A stretch of DNA of 64,000 bases from Chenopodium formosanum (taxonomy: Eukaryota > Streptophyta > Magnoliopsida > Caryophyllales > Amaranthaceae). The position numbers and the translations under genes are program-made. The stretch is taken from NCBI GenBank assembly GCA_024500155.1, contig CM044859.1, positions 47,290,003-47,354,002 on the forward strand, given 5' to 3'. This document shows, piece after piece, positions 22,076-34,016 of the stretch; within the stretch, counting starts at the first letter, position 1, and each line of letters begins with the position of its first letter. The notes below the pieces were generated by a model. That model worked only from the letters and a program-made list of their open reading frames with translations. It was not told the DNA's origin and did no database searches.

Positions 22076-22821
22076 AAGAAAGAATAAGGATGAAAGACTT
22101 ATTCAAAAAGAAAAAGAAATATTCAACATGAGAATATACACTAAGACTCACTGTCGTAGGAATCACGGTTGTTTTTAGCTACAACAAGCCCTTTAAACCC
22201 CAAAGTCGCATATGAGGACGAGTGTGGTCTCATAAAGGTTTCCTAAGAGCTTGACCTATAACTCTCATAAAGAGAACACGAGGAAAAAAAAAGGCAAAAT
22301 CAAAAGAAAAGAAAAGAGAAAGATAGAAAGCTCTACGAGTTGGAATTTTTTATCATGACTACAATTCAAATGAATGAAGATCTTTCTCAAATAAATAGAG
22401 GTGTGCACATTTCAAGATATCCAAGGTTGACAAAAGAATAAAACATGCTAAGCATAGAGAACTAAGTATCACACTCCACTTTCATCCCATTCATTCTTAC
22501 CACATTCTCCCTACTAGCTTCAAATCAACCTCTAGTGAGCATCCCAATGATTCCTCGAAGGAACCGGAAGGCTACTCAACATCTTGACTTTGCATCCCTT
22601 CTCCTTAGGCTAAAACTCACATCCCTATCCTCTGATTAATGACTCAACCACTTAGGTCAAAAGGGCTTTCCCAAAGATTGTAATTTAAAGGCGAGAAAGG
22701 GTGTAGGTAGGCTAAAAATTTGAAATTGGTGGTTTTCCTAATCAATGAAGCAAAAGAATGGCCAATTCTTAGGATCACAATCAAGTAGTCACCAAACCAA
22801 ACAAATATACATACACCTTAT
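22076..22821 (-). other. E1 3' internal region, noncoding
   Basis: It matches, in opposite orientation, the region 39638-40080 of E2. Shared phrases include CGTGATTCCTACGA and TCTTAGGAAACCTTT on the coding-sense strand of each element. No open frame is convincing. Element A is inserted at its right edge. Confidence 0.65.
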
Positions 22822-24734
22822 TGTAGGGAATATTTCAAGAATTATCCCAAGCTTGAACCCCACTGTGATCATACACTAAAGTAAGGTGGCGTCCAAATGG
22901 AAAGAAGATAGAGCAAAAGAGTCACCAACAAGTTTTATGAACTTGGAAACCATTCACGAGGTGAAGGTTACACCCTTTAACGATCCAAGACATCGTTAAC
23001 CCCAATAGGTGTAGAACCATGATTGGTAGTTCGGGGATGAAGGTACAAATCCAACCTAAAAGAGATTGAACCTGCCCTAATAATAGGCCACTACTTTATT
23101 CTGATCGTATTCATGTGCGTTGTCTGACTAACATACAATCAATAGGATTAACCCTAAACATGTTTATCTATGTTGGTTGAATACTAATGCACAAATAAAT
23201 CTATTATTGGCGATCACTTAAATTATAATCATATTAACCCTAACAAGATTATTAATTATCTTATTAAGCATGATTACAAGTACCAATTCCCTTTAAACAT
23301 GCATAAAAGGTGTGATCAAGCAATAACAATAAATATCAAGCAACATAATAATAATAATCATAAATAATAATGGTAATCATAATGATAATAATAATAAACA
23401 TAATCATGTTAAAGCATAATAATAGCAAGACCCTAGGCATGATACTAACAAGATTAATAATAAACCCTAGCATGTCACTAAACAATAAAAATCAAAGCTT
23501 TAACCCTAACATGATATTAACATGAATATTAGGAAAGAATATAAAAGGCATCATACTTTTAATCATACTTGATATTAGGATTTTTAGTTATTACCTTAAA
23601 CATGATACTAGGAAGATCAAAATACCCTAACATGACGCTAGGAATCATGATAACAACCTAAGCATGATTTCTACATCATAATATTAATAAAAACTATTAA
23701 AACACTTACTTGGATGCCTCGTATCTCTTTCAAATAACAAAATACAGACGTTAGTAACTTCAAGGAAAATAATAAACAAAACAATCAAATTAAATAATTG
23801 AAAAAGGGATTTGGGACCATACCCTCAGAAATTAAAACCTTTCACGTCTAGGGCCAAGGCAACTTCGAATTAGGCTAGCTGTTTCTAGGTCTTGTGAGTG
23901 CGGAATTTTGTGAAAAAAGAGAGAAAGCTTTAGCTTTGTGAGAGAATATAATTAGAGAACTAAGGAATTGATGATTGTAGATGAGAATTGGTGATTGAAA
24001 ACAAAGTTTATAAAAGGCTATTTATAGAGAAAATCAGCCAAAAAGAGAGAAAATCGAACCAGAGTTCTGACGTGAAAAAACGAAGTTAGCGCCAGACGAT
24101 GACATTAGCGCCAGGCGCCAAGCTTAGCGCCAGGCGCTAATGTTGGCGTTAGGCGCTAATCAAGTTTTTGACGCGTTTTCTAAAATCAAATAAAATTTAA
24201 CCGTACAGGAGGAAAAAAAATTGTATTTTCCTTAAAAACACTCTTTTATTGTGATTCAAATTATAAAAAGTCAACAAAAGTCAATTTATAAATGCTAATT
24301 GAATTAGGAATGAAAAGAACCTTCTAGAAGAATCTAGAAGACTAAAACCATTTCTAATTGCATTAGGAATGAAAAATCCATATTAGGCCCTCCCCTAGAT
24401 CATTGGGCCACATATAAGGTTCAAACCGGGCCCAGATTAGTAATTTGGCCATAACTTCCTCAATATTCATCGGAATTGGGCTTATAATATATCGTTGGAA
24501 AGATCTTTTCATGCCCCATCCAACTACACTACTATTGGACCCATATCATGGACCAGACAAACTGTATTGGCTGTTTTCTTAAAATAGGTTTTCAAAAACA
24601 GAGAGAAAAGAAAAGAAATTATAACTATCCGCAACACTAGACTTTCCACACTTTCACTTCATTCGATTATGATTCGACGTGAAAGGTACTCATCACCGGG
24701 TTTGGTTTTGGAGAGACACAAATGGGTGTCTACA
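22822..24734 (-). repeat. A 3' LTR
   Basis: Its boundaries are TGTAGGG (left) and GTGTCTACA (right), next to the PPT. A TATA box (CTATAAATAG on the minus strand) lies near 24018-24027. Compared with the other LTR, the stretch 23041-24055 shows only about three mismatches, while both ends differ at roughly 6-10%. Confidence 0.92.
24086..24161 (-). promoter_or_regulatory. AGCGCCAGGCGCTAA motif array in U3 of the A 3' LTR
   Basis: About five half or full copies (TTAGCGCCAG, TTAGCGCCAGGCGCCAAG, TTAGCGCCAGGCGCTAATG, TGGCGTTAGGCGCTAAT) lie 60-130 bp upstream of the TATA box in element orientation. The 5' LTR has a shorter array (35303-35360), so copy number changes. Further copies lie in the A leader and 3' region. 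Confidence 0.7.
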
Positions 24735-24750
24735 AAAGCCCCCACTTTGA
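24735..24750 (-). other. A polypurine tract
   Basis: On the minus strand, TCAAAGTGGGGGCTTT directly precedes TGTAGACACC. It is the same tract as in T1. Confidence 0.9.
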
Positions 24751-25009
24751 CTGAGTTTGGAGAAACGCTAGTTTCAAAAACAAAAGTCAAAGTATTGATA
24801 GGGACGGAGAATGATTCTGAACGTTCTGCGATTCTAAATCATTCTTGTAACGCCGATACCTGCAAACGCGTATCTTGCACCGTCAAGTACACGTCTCTAA
24901 AAGTAACCGATTTGTTGCTGCATTTGCTGTTGCGACGACTTTCTACAATCTAGGGAACTCCATCTTGCATTTTTGATGTTCACTCGCCTCTGAACAATAG
25001 AGATTTTTT

Positions 25010-25475
25010 GAATATGTTCACACAACTCTGAACAAAGAGCTTCTTTTTAATATGAACTTCTGAATGATGTGTCCACGCGTCTCTGAATAAAGAGCTTGAT
25101 AATAGGATGCCCACGCGTCTCCAGAAAAAGAGCTTGAAAGAAATGTCCACGCGTCTCTGAACAAAAGAGCTTGAAAGGATGTCCACGCGTCTCTGAACAA
25201 AAGAGCTTGAAAGGAATTTCCATGCGTCTCTGAACAAAGGAGCTTGAAAGGAATGTCCACGCATCTCTAAACAAAAGAGCTTGAAAGAAATGTCCACAAG
25301 TCTCTGAACAAAAGAGCTTTAAAGAAATGTCCACGCATCTCTGAACAAAAGAGCTTCAAAGGAATGTCAACACGTCTTTGAACAAAAGAGCTTGAAAGAA
25401 ATGTCCACGTGTATCTGAACAAAAGAGCTTTGAAAGATATTTCCACGCGTCTCTAAACAAAATAGCTTTGATACT
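25010..25475 (-). repeat. ~38-40-bp tandem repeat array in the 3' region of A
   Basis: About 11-12 units are built on the plus-strand phrase TGTCCACGCGTCTCTGAACA followed by AAAGAGCTTGAAAGGA. The units give overlapping open frames on the minus strand that read as repeats and are not genes. As in T1, tandem repeats lie close to the PPT. Confidence 0.9.
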
Positions 25476-25589
25476 TGAATGTTTGTTGCGATAATATTCC
25501 GAAGAAAACTTCTGAAGACCAACGCTTGTCGATCTTTAAAGCTCGCTTGAACTTTGCTTCCGCTATGCCAGTACGTCGGCGCTTTTGAT

Positions 25590-25685
25590 GCTTGTGAACC
25601 ATTATGTCAGTGTCTCTGCTGTTTATGAACCAGTATGTTAGTGTCTCTGCTGTTTATGAACCACTATGTCGGTGTCTTGCGATGA
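25590..25685 (-). repeat. ~34-bp repeats, three copies
   Basis: The phrase GTGTCTCTGCTGTTTATGAA is repeated, with a third decayed copy. It is a short local amplification in the 3' region of A. Confidence 0.7.
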
Positions 25686-25898
25686 GCCAATGCTTAGGCG
25701 CTTTAAGATAAGTGAGACGGTTTTTCGTCAGGTCGATCACTTATTGCGATTGTAATCAAGCCGACTACTTAATCATGTCAAATTGCTTATAGGGGCTAAC
25801 TGGCGTACCAAGGAACCCAAAATTGTTGAAAGAGGTTGAAATAACTGCTCTGGGTGGTTGAGCGTTCTGTCTCCACTTCAATTGCCTTTGGTGATGCG

Positions 25899-25965
25899 AT
25901 TTGGCTTTGTCGCCAGGCGTTGAAATCTGTTGCCAGACGCTAGATGCTGTCGTCTGGCACTGGAG
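25899..25965 (-). repeat. A-type GCGCC motif cluster, 3' internal region
   Basis: CGCCAGGCGTTGAA, TTGCCAGACGCTAGA and GTCGTCTGGCACTGG are three degenerate copies of the motif in the A LTR array. They lie about 1.15 kb inside the element from the 3' LTR. Confidence 0.55.
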
Positions 25966-26069
25966 TAGGGTCTTCCCTATCCTGCTCTTGTTGCCGCTGG
26001 GATGCACCTGTATTTATCTTTAACCATAGGACTTTGCTAACCTTTCTTTAATTATTTCAGGGTTGACCT

Positions 26070-26265
26070 AATGTTTATTGTTGCTTGACTCATTGACTTT
26101 ACATGACTCAAGGTATAAACTTGACTCACTGTGATTGACTCGAGGTTGACTCGACTTGAAGTGTTTGACACATGTGTTAGACTCAAGTCATGATGATATG
26201 ACACGACATGACTCAATGTGTACATGACTCGTGTGTGCATAGTAATGTGATCGTGCGACTCAAAA
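26070..26265 (-). repeat. TGACTC-rich array
   Basis: About nine TGACTCA, TGACTCG or GACTCA words occur in under 200 bp, with weaker copies to 26720. TGACTCA is the GCN4/AP-1-type core bound by bZIP proteins. No reading frame accounts for it. Confidence 0.6.
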
Positions 26266-27587
26266 AATGAAAAAAAGCAAAAAAAAATTGTCATTTTTGT
26301 GGAGGGTACCGACTTTATTCCGGAAAAAAACGCGAAAAAGAATCGAAGTTTTTGAAGGTGCATGTTGAATGAGCTTAGTCAAATGTCATTTGATACTATT
26401 TCTCAGGGTGCAAGGATTAATTCATCCTAGTCTATCTCAATTGTTGACTCAATGATGAAAGTATTTAGGTAACTTAGGCACGAAGGCTAAGTACTTCATA
26501 CTTTGTGATGCAATGATGATTATGATTGATGAGTGATGTTGATATTAAAAGGTATGCTTCAACGTTATGTTAAGATTTCATGACAAAGGGTTCCTAAGGG
26601 AAAGTATATTTGGTCATGTATCTGTGCAGTGTATGATAGTGACACTAAAGTTAGGCCGCAAAGGCTAAGTGTGTGGAAAGATATTATTTTTAGAAGAGTC
26701 AAATGATGGTGACTCCTAAGCTAGGTAAGCTAATGATGTAGGGATCAAGCCCCCAAATCTAGCTCTAAATGAATAGGGTTGAGCATTGGAGATCCTTTGA
26801 TATGATAATTTATGAACGTAAATATGAATGCATTTTTATTACGGCCGCACCTCGATGTGAGGTTGCCTATGTATCCGTTAGGAATCAGGCCGAACGTAGC
26901 TCTGCCGAACCTCGCACAAGTGTGTGTATACCTCAAAAAGGTCTTTTAAAGGGTTGAACGTGGTTAAGCTAAAGGTTGAAGAAGAAGGGGATAAAGGCTC
27001 AAGACCCTCGATAAGCCCCCAAGGTGTGCAACCTTGCTTTTGAATCTTTGTATTATTGTGCTTGAGGTTTCTCACTTTTGAGCTCTTTCTTTTTTAATTT
27101 TTGCTCTGTTTTTTTTTGGACTTTTGCAATTTTTTTTACTTTTATAAGTGTGGGCAATCCCGATCATGCGGTCTATCACTCACTTGGCATTCATGTTTCT
27201 CAGGCACGGTACCGAGCACTCGATAAGAGACGCAATCTGAGAACTGTTCTTATCGAAGATATTTTCATATCAAAGACATTGGAACACTTGACCTTTTGTA
27301 CACTTTTATTTATTTTTTGCTATTTTAATCTTTTGAACTCACTCAAGCTTTTGTTCTTTGAAAATTGCATAAGTTACACACCATCCCATCCTAAGGTTAG
27401 GTAGATATGGGTTGATAAATGAAAGGTCTATCGTTAGCAGAGGCTCAAAGTGGTTTATCAAAACAGGATTGTATATTTGAAGGGTGAAAGGTGATATGAT
27501 GTGGCTACAAGGGGTGCCTCAAATCATTGGTATACCTTTTTTTTTTTTTTTTTGAAATCATTGGTATACCTTGTGCTTAGTTCGACA

Positions 27588-27637
<50 letters not shown>

Positions 27638-27827
27638 AATGATCATATGTAAGGAAATAAAATGCTCATTTTATTAAAGGAAAAGAAATAAAGATCCTAA
27701 AAATAAATCTAAGGAAAGAAAAGGTGTCTAAGCTAGACTTATTAGGGAAAGGGTAAATAAAAAAAAAATAGAAAAAATATCATGAAATCTTGTTGTTGAA
27801 GCTTACCTCTTGTCCCTTGGCTTATCA
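26266..27827 (-). other. A 3' noncoding region with poly-T tracts
   Basis: No convincing gene is present. A 19-base phrase (ATCATTGGTATACCTT core) is duplicated around a T tract at 27536-27554, and a T tract of about 45 lies at 27591-27635. The plus-strand open frames here are short and carry no domain. Confidence 0.5.
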
Positions 27828-28121
27828 TCACTTGGTGTTCTTGCCGACTGGAGGTATTGGAAGCCCGTTATTGTCGATCAAATATTGGATTGCTTCCTGT
27901 AGCTTCCAACAACTCTCAGTAGTATGACCCCTACCTTGATGGTACTTGAAGCATACATTTGGGTTCCAACTAGGCAATCTCTTCTCCAGTAGGGGATCTT
28001 GAATGGGTCCAATAAGAGTAATGAGTCTCTTTGCATGGAGTTGATTGAAAGCATCATAGTAGCTAATTCCAATAGGGGTGAAATCCTTTCTTAGTTGCTT
28101 TCTAAATCCTTGATTATCCAT
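27828..28121 (-). pseudogene. A gag: C-terminal module 3
   Basis: It is the third copy of a module of about 100-150 residues: FTPIGISYYDAFNQLH, LITLIGPIQDP, LPSWNPNVCFKYHQGRGH and CWKLQEAIQYLID, ending NGLPIPP. The Cys/His cluster is CX3HX4HX4C, with the first Cys one position early compared with module 2. The start codon of this frame directly follows the stop region of module 2. Modules like this occur at the C-terminal side of Tat gag proteins and resemble a nucleocapsid knuckle. Confidence 0.75.
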
Positions 28122-28124
28122 GGC

Positions 28125-28577
28125 TTAGATTTCATTAAGGTCAAAAGTACCAACACTATTACTAGAGTAGGTGTTTTTGGAAGAAGAAGCATAGTCGTTC
28201 TTCTTTCCTTTACAGCCACTGTTGTTATCATTACTAATCTTGGCCTTCTTGTCGCACGGAGGAACATGAAGGAGATTTGAATCAATGAGGTCTTGAACAC
28301 GATCTTTGAGGGCGAGACATACTTCGGTGGTGTGACCACGACCTCTATGATATTGGCAATAAGAATTTGGATCCCAATTGGGAAACCGTTTTTCAGGCGG
28401 AGGGTCTTGACTGGGACCAATGGGGTAAATGAGACCTTGATCATGAAGATAGTCAAAAGTTTCATTGTAAGCCATTCCTATTGGTGTGTATTCTTCAATG
28501 GTCCGTTTTGCCCATGGCTTAGGAGCATTGATTTCTTCATTAAATCCTTGGTGAGAATTTTGTTCGATAACCATCAC
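28125..28577 (-). pseudogene. A gag: C-terminal module 2
   Basis: It has the same plan: YTPIGMAYNETFDYLHDQGL, YPIGPSQDPPPEKRFPNWD, YCQYHRGRGHTTEVC, LKDRVQDLID. It is the only module with a regular CX2HX4HX4C cluster. It ends in a Ser/Asn/Lys-rich linker (CKGKKNDYASSSKN) before module 3. It may have been one polyprotein with modules 1 and 3. Confidence 0.78.
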
Positions 28578-28858
28578 CTAATTTGCTAATCCTTCTACCA
28601 CATTCAAGAGCATGGCAATGACATCTTGCAGTTTTCGAACGTCCTCTTTTAGACTTGACGAGTTTTTCTTGGTATTACCTAAGAAAAGACTTTCATCCTC
28701 CTCAATCATGGCCACTTCATCAAGAGAGGTTATATAAGTTGTCTCGATCATGGGCTCACCTATAGGTGTGATAAAGAGTGAAGGATCGAAGGATGTTTGA
28801 TCTTCTGCGATGGCTAGAATCTCGGAAGTTTTATTGTCATCAATCAGATCTTGAATAG
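28578..28858 (-). pseudogene. A gag: linker between modules 1 and 2
   Basis: Minus-strand sequence directly continues module 1 once B3 is removed. It reads QDLIDDNKTSEILAIAED, then FITPIGEPMIETTYITSLDE and SLKEDVRKLQDVIAMLLNVV. The break at 28858 is the B3 insertion site. Confidence 0.7.
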
Positions 28859-31385
28859 TGATCGAAGTTAGATAGTGTCGTTAGTCTACTAACCCTAATC
28901 AAATTAACAATTTATAATACCTAAACTACCCTAATACGAGTATAGGGGTAAGTAAAGGGTCGAACCCAAAAGGACTAAGTGTATCAATCTATGCTAATTA
29001 GACTACTAGGAAAGCTTGTGAGGTAAGAGAGGTTCAATTAAACACTACTAAGAGCAAATAACTAAAACTAGGGAAAGTGGAATCCAATTACATCAATACA
29101 TTTAACAACATCAAACAATTAGATGAAAATGACCTCAATTAGGACGACTTACACATTTAACTCACTCTCGCGCAATTAAACATGTTAATAATCCTACTAG
29201 ACTAATTCACTCTCGTGCAACTAGCCTAGCAAAGATATAAAGGAATTTAGGGTTCTCAAACAACTCACTTTCGCACAATTGATTGAAAACACAATTAAAA
29301 GCATAGAATCAATTAGCTAGAAAGATTCTAATCCATAAAAGCATCATCCATACACAATAATCAAGAAACAATTTCATACTAACCACAATCAATCATCAAA
29401 TTAATTAACATAACCTTCATCCATTTCCCTAGAACAAAACCTAAACTAACATAATGAACAAAAATATGGAAAACAAGATAAAATAATAATAAAAGCAAGA
29501 ATCAACAACTAAACTAATTAATCTACTCAAATAAACAAATAAATAAGCAAAAACAATAATAAATGAAAGCAATAAAGGTGAGAGAAAGTTAGGAAAACTC
29601 ATTGAATTTATGAGAGGAAAAATCCACAAATTTGCTTCTTCAAAATCCCAAAAACTCCATGAAAAATCCAATCTTTCTCTCTCTAAACTATTCCTTACCC
29701 AAAGAGAGAGAAAATAAAGGTTAAACTAATCTAATCTAATCTAAAATAATGTTGATTGAAAGTTTTTAGAAAATAACCCCAAAGGGGTATTTATAATACA
29801 AGGCTAAATAAAATAAAGTAAAAGAGAAAACTAAAAAGAAATAAAAACTAAACTAAAATAATTAAAATAACTAAACTTAAAAACCAAAAATAAAACTAAA
29901 CTAAAAATAAAATAAAAGAAAAGAAAATGAAAAGAAAAAGGAAAACAAAACAAAACCCAACAAATCCCCAAAACAGTATAAACAAATCAGCTTCCATTTC
30001 TTTCTCTTTCGATCTTGGCTGCTCTGATTTGCATCACCTGCATCACCATCACCACGCATCAATTATCATAATCACCACCGTAAATCCTCATCGTCATCAA
30101 TCAAGCATCAATCAAAGCCGTTCAATTCTCATTAAAAATCACGTGAAAAGCTCGTGATTGACCCACGAATGCGCGCCCGCACAGAGGTCGCACAGAGGTC
30201 GCGCAAAGCTTCTGCCTCGACTCTGTTTTGAACTCAATTGTGCGCGCTTTCTGACAGGGCTGCGCGGCCGCGAGGTCTGGGTTGCTCCTTGCTGTGAATT
30301 TGGTTCGATTGGTGCGATTGGAGATGCGAATTGGTGGTGAAATGGGAGGTGAGGTTGGGTGGTTTCGGTGCGATTGGGAGGAGCAGGGTTTTGTGGGTTG
30401 GTGTCAATTGAGGTCAGGTGGCTGCGAATGGGTGATATCGGTGCGATTGGAGGCGGTTTGGTGATGTTGGGTTGCGCGTTGGTGGAACGCGTGGTAGTGT
30501 AGCGCTAGTGGGAGCAGGGGATTGTGGCTGGTGGTTTAATTGGTGTTGCGGGGTTTAATTGGTGAGTGTGTGTGTGGGATTGCGTGGGTATCGACTGGTG
30601 GCAGAGGTGTTTAGGCTGGGTGGCTGGCGCGGCTGTGGTCGCGGGTGGAAGCTGGTCTGGTTGGAGGTGCTGCGTGGTTGGGATTGGTGGAGTTGCGATG
30701 TTGGTGTTGTTAAGGTTGTGAGGTGGTGTTGTGAGGGCAGGGAGCAGGGGAGAAGGAGAGTTGGAGCAGGGGAGATGTGGTGCTCGAGTATGTGGTGGAG
30801 GATAGGGTGTGTGTGTGGTGGAGGATAAGGTGTGTGTGTGGTGGAGGATAAGGTGATAGCAAATATAGGTGAGGGGGAGCAGCTAGGGGGTGAGATGTGC
30901 TTGCAATGGCTCGGGTTCCAAACTTCCAATGGTGGTAATTTGACCTTGAAATCCGTGCTTTGACCCGCACACATACCTGCACACAAAAACAAACACGGGA
31001 AAAACGGGACAAAGACTAAAATAGAATAAAGAAAATAAAATAAAGTAAAGTAAAATACTAAAACTAAAAGAAATAATAAAATCAAAAGAAAATAAATAAA
31101 TTAAAATAAAGAAAACAAACTATAAAATAAAAGAAAGATAAGAGGAAAACGAGAAGAAAAATAATAACAAGAACCTAGACTAAGAACAAAAGAGAATAAG
31201 AAACATAAATAAATTATGAAATTAAACTAAAAACTAATAAAAACTACAAAATACTCAAATAAAAAGACAAAAGACGAGAATAATGAAATAATAGAAATAA
31301 AGGATAAAAAGGGTGAAATTATTGGAAAATAAGCCAGAATACGACTCAATAAACACCCTAAAAGTGACATAAAAGTCACGTATCA
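28859..31385 (-). repeat. B3: solo LTR inside A gag, TSD AATAG
   Basis: It is flanked by AATAG at 28854-28858 and 31386-31390. On the minus strand it runs from TGATACGTGAC to a terminus matching GATCA of B5. Removing it rejoins the A gag frame (KLKEAI to QDLIDD). It has a TATAAATAC box at 29789-29797 flanked by a CCCC/GGGG inverted repeat. U5 holds three TTGCACGAGAGTGA-like words. It is very similar to B5, so both inserted recently relative to their hosts. Confidence 0.95.
30165..30275 (-). promoter_or_regulatory. GCGCGCCCGC motif array in U3 of B3
   Basis: GCGCGCCCGCA, GGTCGCACAGAGGTCGCGC, GTGCGCGC and GCGCGGCCGCG lie in 110 bp, upstream of the B3 TATA box in LTR orientation. B4 (43360-43480) and B5 (61262-61362) have the same block. 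Confidence 0.55.
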
Positions 31386-31583
31386 AATAGCTTCTTTGAG
31401 TTTCCAACACTCCTCAGTGTCGTGACCCTTTCCTTGGTGATATTTGTAGTTCTTATTAGGATCCCATTTAGGTGGCCTGGCTTCTGGAACTGGATCTTTG
31501 AAAGGCCCTATGGGCATGACTAGTCCTTTGTGGTGTAGCTTCTCGAAAGCTGTTTCATAAGTCATACCAAGTGGAGTGAACAC
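31383..31583 (-). pseudogene. A gag: C-terminal module 1, interrupted by B3
   Basis: It reads FTPLGMTYETAFEKLHHKGL, MPIGPFKDPVPEARPPKWD, YKYHQGKGHDTEECWKLKEA and continues across B3. The first Cys of the CX2HX4HX4C cluster is replaced by Tyr, so metal binding would be impaired. It is the first of three related modules. Confidence 0.78.
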
Positions 31584-32521
31584 TCTTTTTGACCTTTGGA
31601 TTTGTGATTTAGAGGCGTTCGTAGCATGTACTTCATTAATGGGAGAGGAAGAAGAAAGATGGTCGTTCTTCTATCCTCTCGCACTATTATCTTTAAGAAG
31701 GTCATCTCCAATCTCAATGCCTATATTATACACAGCCTTGAAAGTATTCAAGTTGTGTTGATATTTTAAGTGCTTTGCATATTTTTCTTGAAGGTTTTTG
31801 ATGAACATCCTTACAAAATCTTTTTCGGTAGGAACCTTAACCATATTAGCAGAAGTTTCCTCCATTTGTTGAAGAAAGAAGTGAACCCTTCGTTTCCTTT
31901 TTGTTTTAACATCTCAAGTTGTCTGTGGTCTGTTTCGTATTTAATGTTGCACTTATATCTATATATGAAAGCGTTTGTTATGGAATCCCAAGAGGAGGTT
32001 CTCTCTTTGTCAAGGGAAAAGAACCATTATTGACAAACAGTCTCAAGAGATAAAGAAAACAAGGAGTGAAAGACTTTCTTATCAATCCTCTTAATGTTCA
32101 TTATAGTTTAAAAATCTCTTAGATGAAAGTAAGGGTTATCTGTTGCCTTGAATTTTGGGATGTCTTTGGCATTGAACTTATGCGGAAGAGGTTCCTTGTC
32201 TAGCGAGACCCCTTGTGAACTAATTCCCTGAAATTTATAGTCACTGGATAGGTTGCTCAAGCTTTCTTGCATAAGGTTTATTTGTTGTTGCTTCACAGGG
32301 TCATCAATTTTGAGGGTTAAAGCCTTCAATTCTTCATTCACGGTAATCAATTGATTCCTAAGTTCATTGACTTCTTCTTGAGTTGCCATTATCTTCTTAG
32401 CTTTCCTCTTATGACGGATCGTTTTATCAAAAAGTAAGACTTGAACAAAGGTGTTGTCCTTGATTAATTGCCCTTCTCTCCTTGACCAAGTACTGTGGAA
32501 AGGGAAATAAGGGATATTCAT
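31584..32521 (-). pseudogene. A gag: N-terminal and core region, broken
   Basis: The piece 32521-32108 contains a probable start at MATQEEVNELRNQL (about 32389) and a coiled-coil-like stretch. KFKATDNPYFHLRDF follows before a stop at 32108-32110. Sequence in shifted frames then continues the gag core (SWDSITNAFIYRYKC, ETDHRQLEMLKQ, then EKDFVRMFIKNLQEKYAKHL and FKAVYNIGIEIGDDLL at 31865-31671). The core resembles the retrotransposon gag domain. Several frameshifts or stops make it a pseudogene. Confidence 0.75.
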
Positions 32522-34016
32522 TGGTAATTATTTGACTCAACTCTATTCAACATGAAAAGATGAAAGAAGGTAGGAAGAATAAAGGTTGTGATGTGAAGAA
32601 AATGATGTAGATGGAGAGATATGAAGAAATTAGGAATAGAATGTACCCCTAACTCAAATGACGGGAAAAAACCGACTCATGCATGAACCTAAGACATGGT
32701 CATGGTGACTATACTCAAAGTGTGTGCTAATACTAGTGAGTGTAGGTGACATGTTAAGACTCGTGTCATGACCATGTGGCTAGACTATGTGACTAGATTC
32801 GAACAAAGACTAAGTTAAGACCTCGCGTATATGCATTAAACTGGACAGGCTGTGGTATTTTAGTCATAACTTTTGATCTGTGACTCTGATTGGGATAAAA
32901 CTAATGCCAATTAAAGATACAACTTGAGGCTACAGATCCATAGGTTATAAAACTCTTAATTCTTCCTAGAACTCCGGCTATGACCAAAACAAGTCGATGT
33001 TTGTGCAGTACACGGGAATAAAAATCCGGGTTGACTTAAAGGGACTATGACTCGATTTTAGACATATTTATTAGCTCAAATTAATTGATTAATTAATTAA
33101 TTAATTAAACAAATTCCTTTAGTCATTAATCAGTTTATTTAGTCTTAACACAAGTCAAACAAACGGTTAGGAAAAACACATAGAGTATGCACAACCAATA
33201 ATGCACAACTAGTCAAGTAGGTACGATATGATGCAATGAGTTTGCAACCTAACCATGACTCTAGTTCTCTAAAGTTCCGGATATGGGTTGGTCAATAGAG
33301 GGTCCATGGTTAATTGTCCGGATGCATCGCGCGGAAGCCTAACCGTGAAGGGTTGGCGCGAGTGGATGGGACACTGCGAGTTAAGAAAAACTTGCTTCCA
33401 TGGTTTGGTGAATTCAACATTCTCGGATGTACCCTTTGTTGCTCAGAGCGTTCAATCAGGTAGATGGAGCATGAATTCCCAGAGGGTTATGTCCATATGT
33501 AGAACACATATGGGTTTTAGAAAAGTGAGAAAAACTCAATCAGGAAGTAGAATCGAGCAAACAGTGCTAAAAACTGGTCAAAATTAGATCGCATATTTCT
33601 GGCTTGGTATTGGAAGAACTTGGTGCCAGCAAACAGAGGCCGGCGTCAAAATTTGGCTTTAGCGCCTGGCGACAGAAGCTATCACCTGACGCTAAAGTCA
33701 AATAAGTGGCGCTAGACTATGTTTCCTGACGCTAGTTCCTACATGCCTCAGCAGCTTTCTGTGCTCGATACAATTTCCCAGTTTCGCGCAACATCATTTC
33801 GGTCCTAGTTGTGAAAGGTATTCCTCAAATTTCCTACGTGTAAAAATCCTATGTTTTTAACTAATTACGGATGGTCTTTTCAATGAGATATTTTTTATGC
33901 ATATGACAATGATGTTAATCAAAATTACGCACATGAAATACTTAGAACTTTTCGAGTCTCATCCACTCATTCTAAATCATTGCCGAAATAAATTTTAGAA
34001 ATTAAAATAGAAATCC
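32522..34016 (-). other. A 5' leader with a GCGCC motif cluster
   Basis: No gene is supported between the PBS and gag. A cluster at 33624-33740 holds TTTAGCGCCTGGCGACA, CCTGACGCTAAAG, GTGGCGCTAG and CCTGACGCTAG, the same motif as the A LTR. An ATTA run lies at 33085-33105. The plus-strand open frame at 33288-33587 has no domain and is antisense to the leader. Confidence 0.55.

Noticed and set aside
24980..25334. Three overlapping minus-strand frames of about 80-105 codons with repeated FKLFCSET-like words
   Set aside because: Direct translations of the ~40-bp tandem repeats in several frames.
27591..27635. 45-base poly-T as a retrogene poly(A) tail
   Set aside because: No adjacent processed gene, LINE 3' end or flanking duplication that fits; a second T tract nearby suggests slippage.
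33288..33587. Plus-strand 99-codon frame in the A leader
   Set aside because: Antisense to the element, no recognisable domain, and no conserved context.
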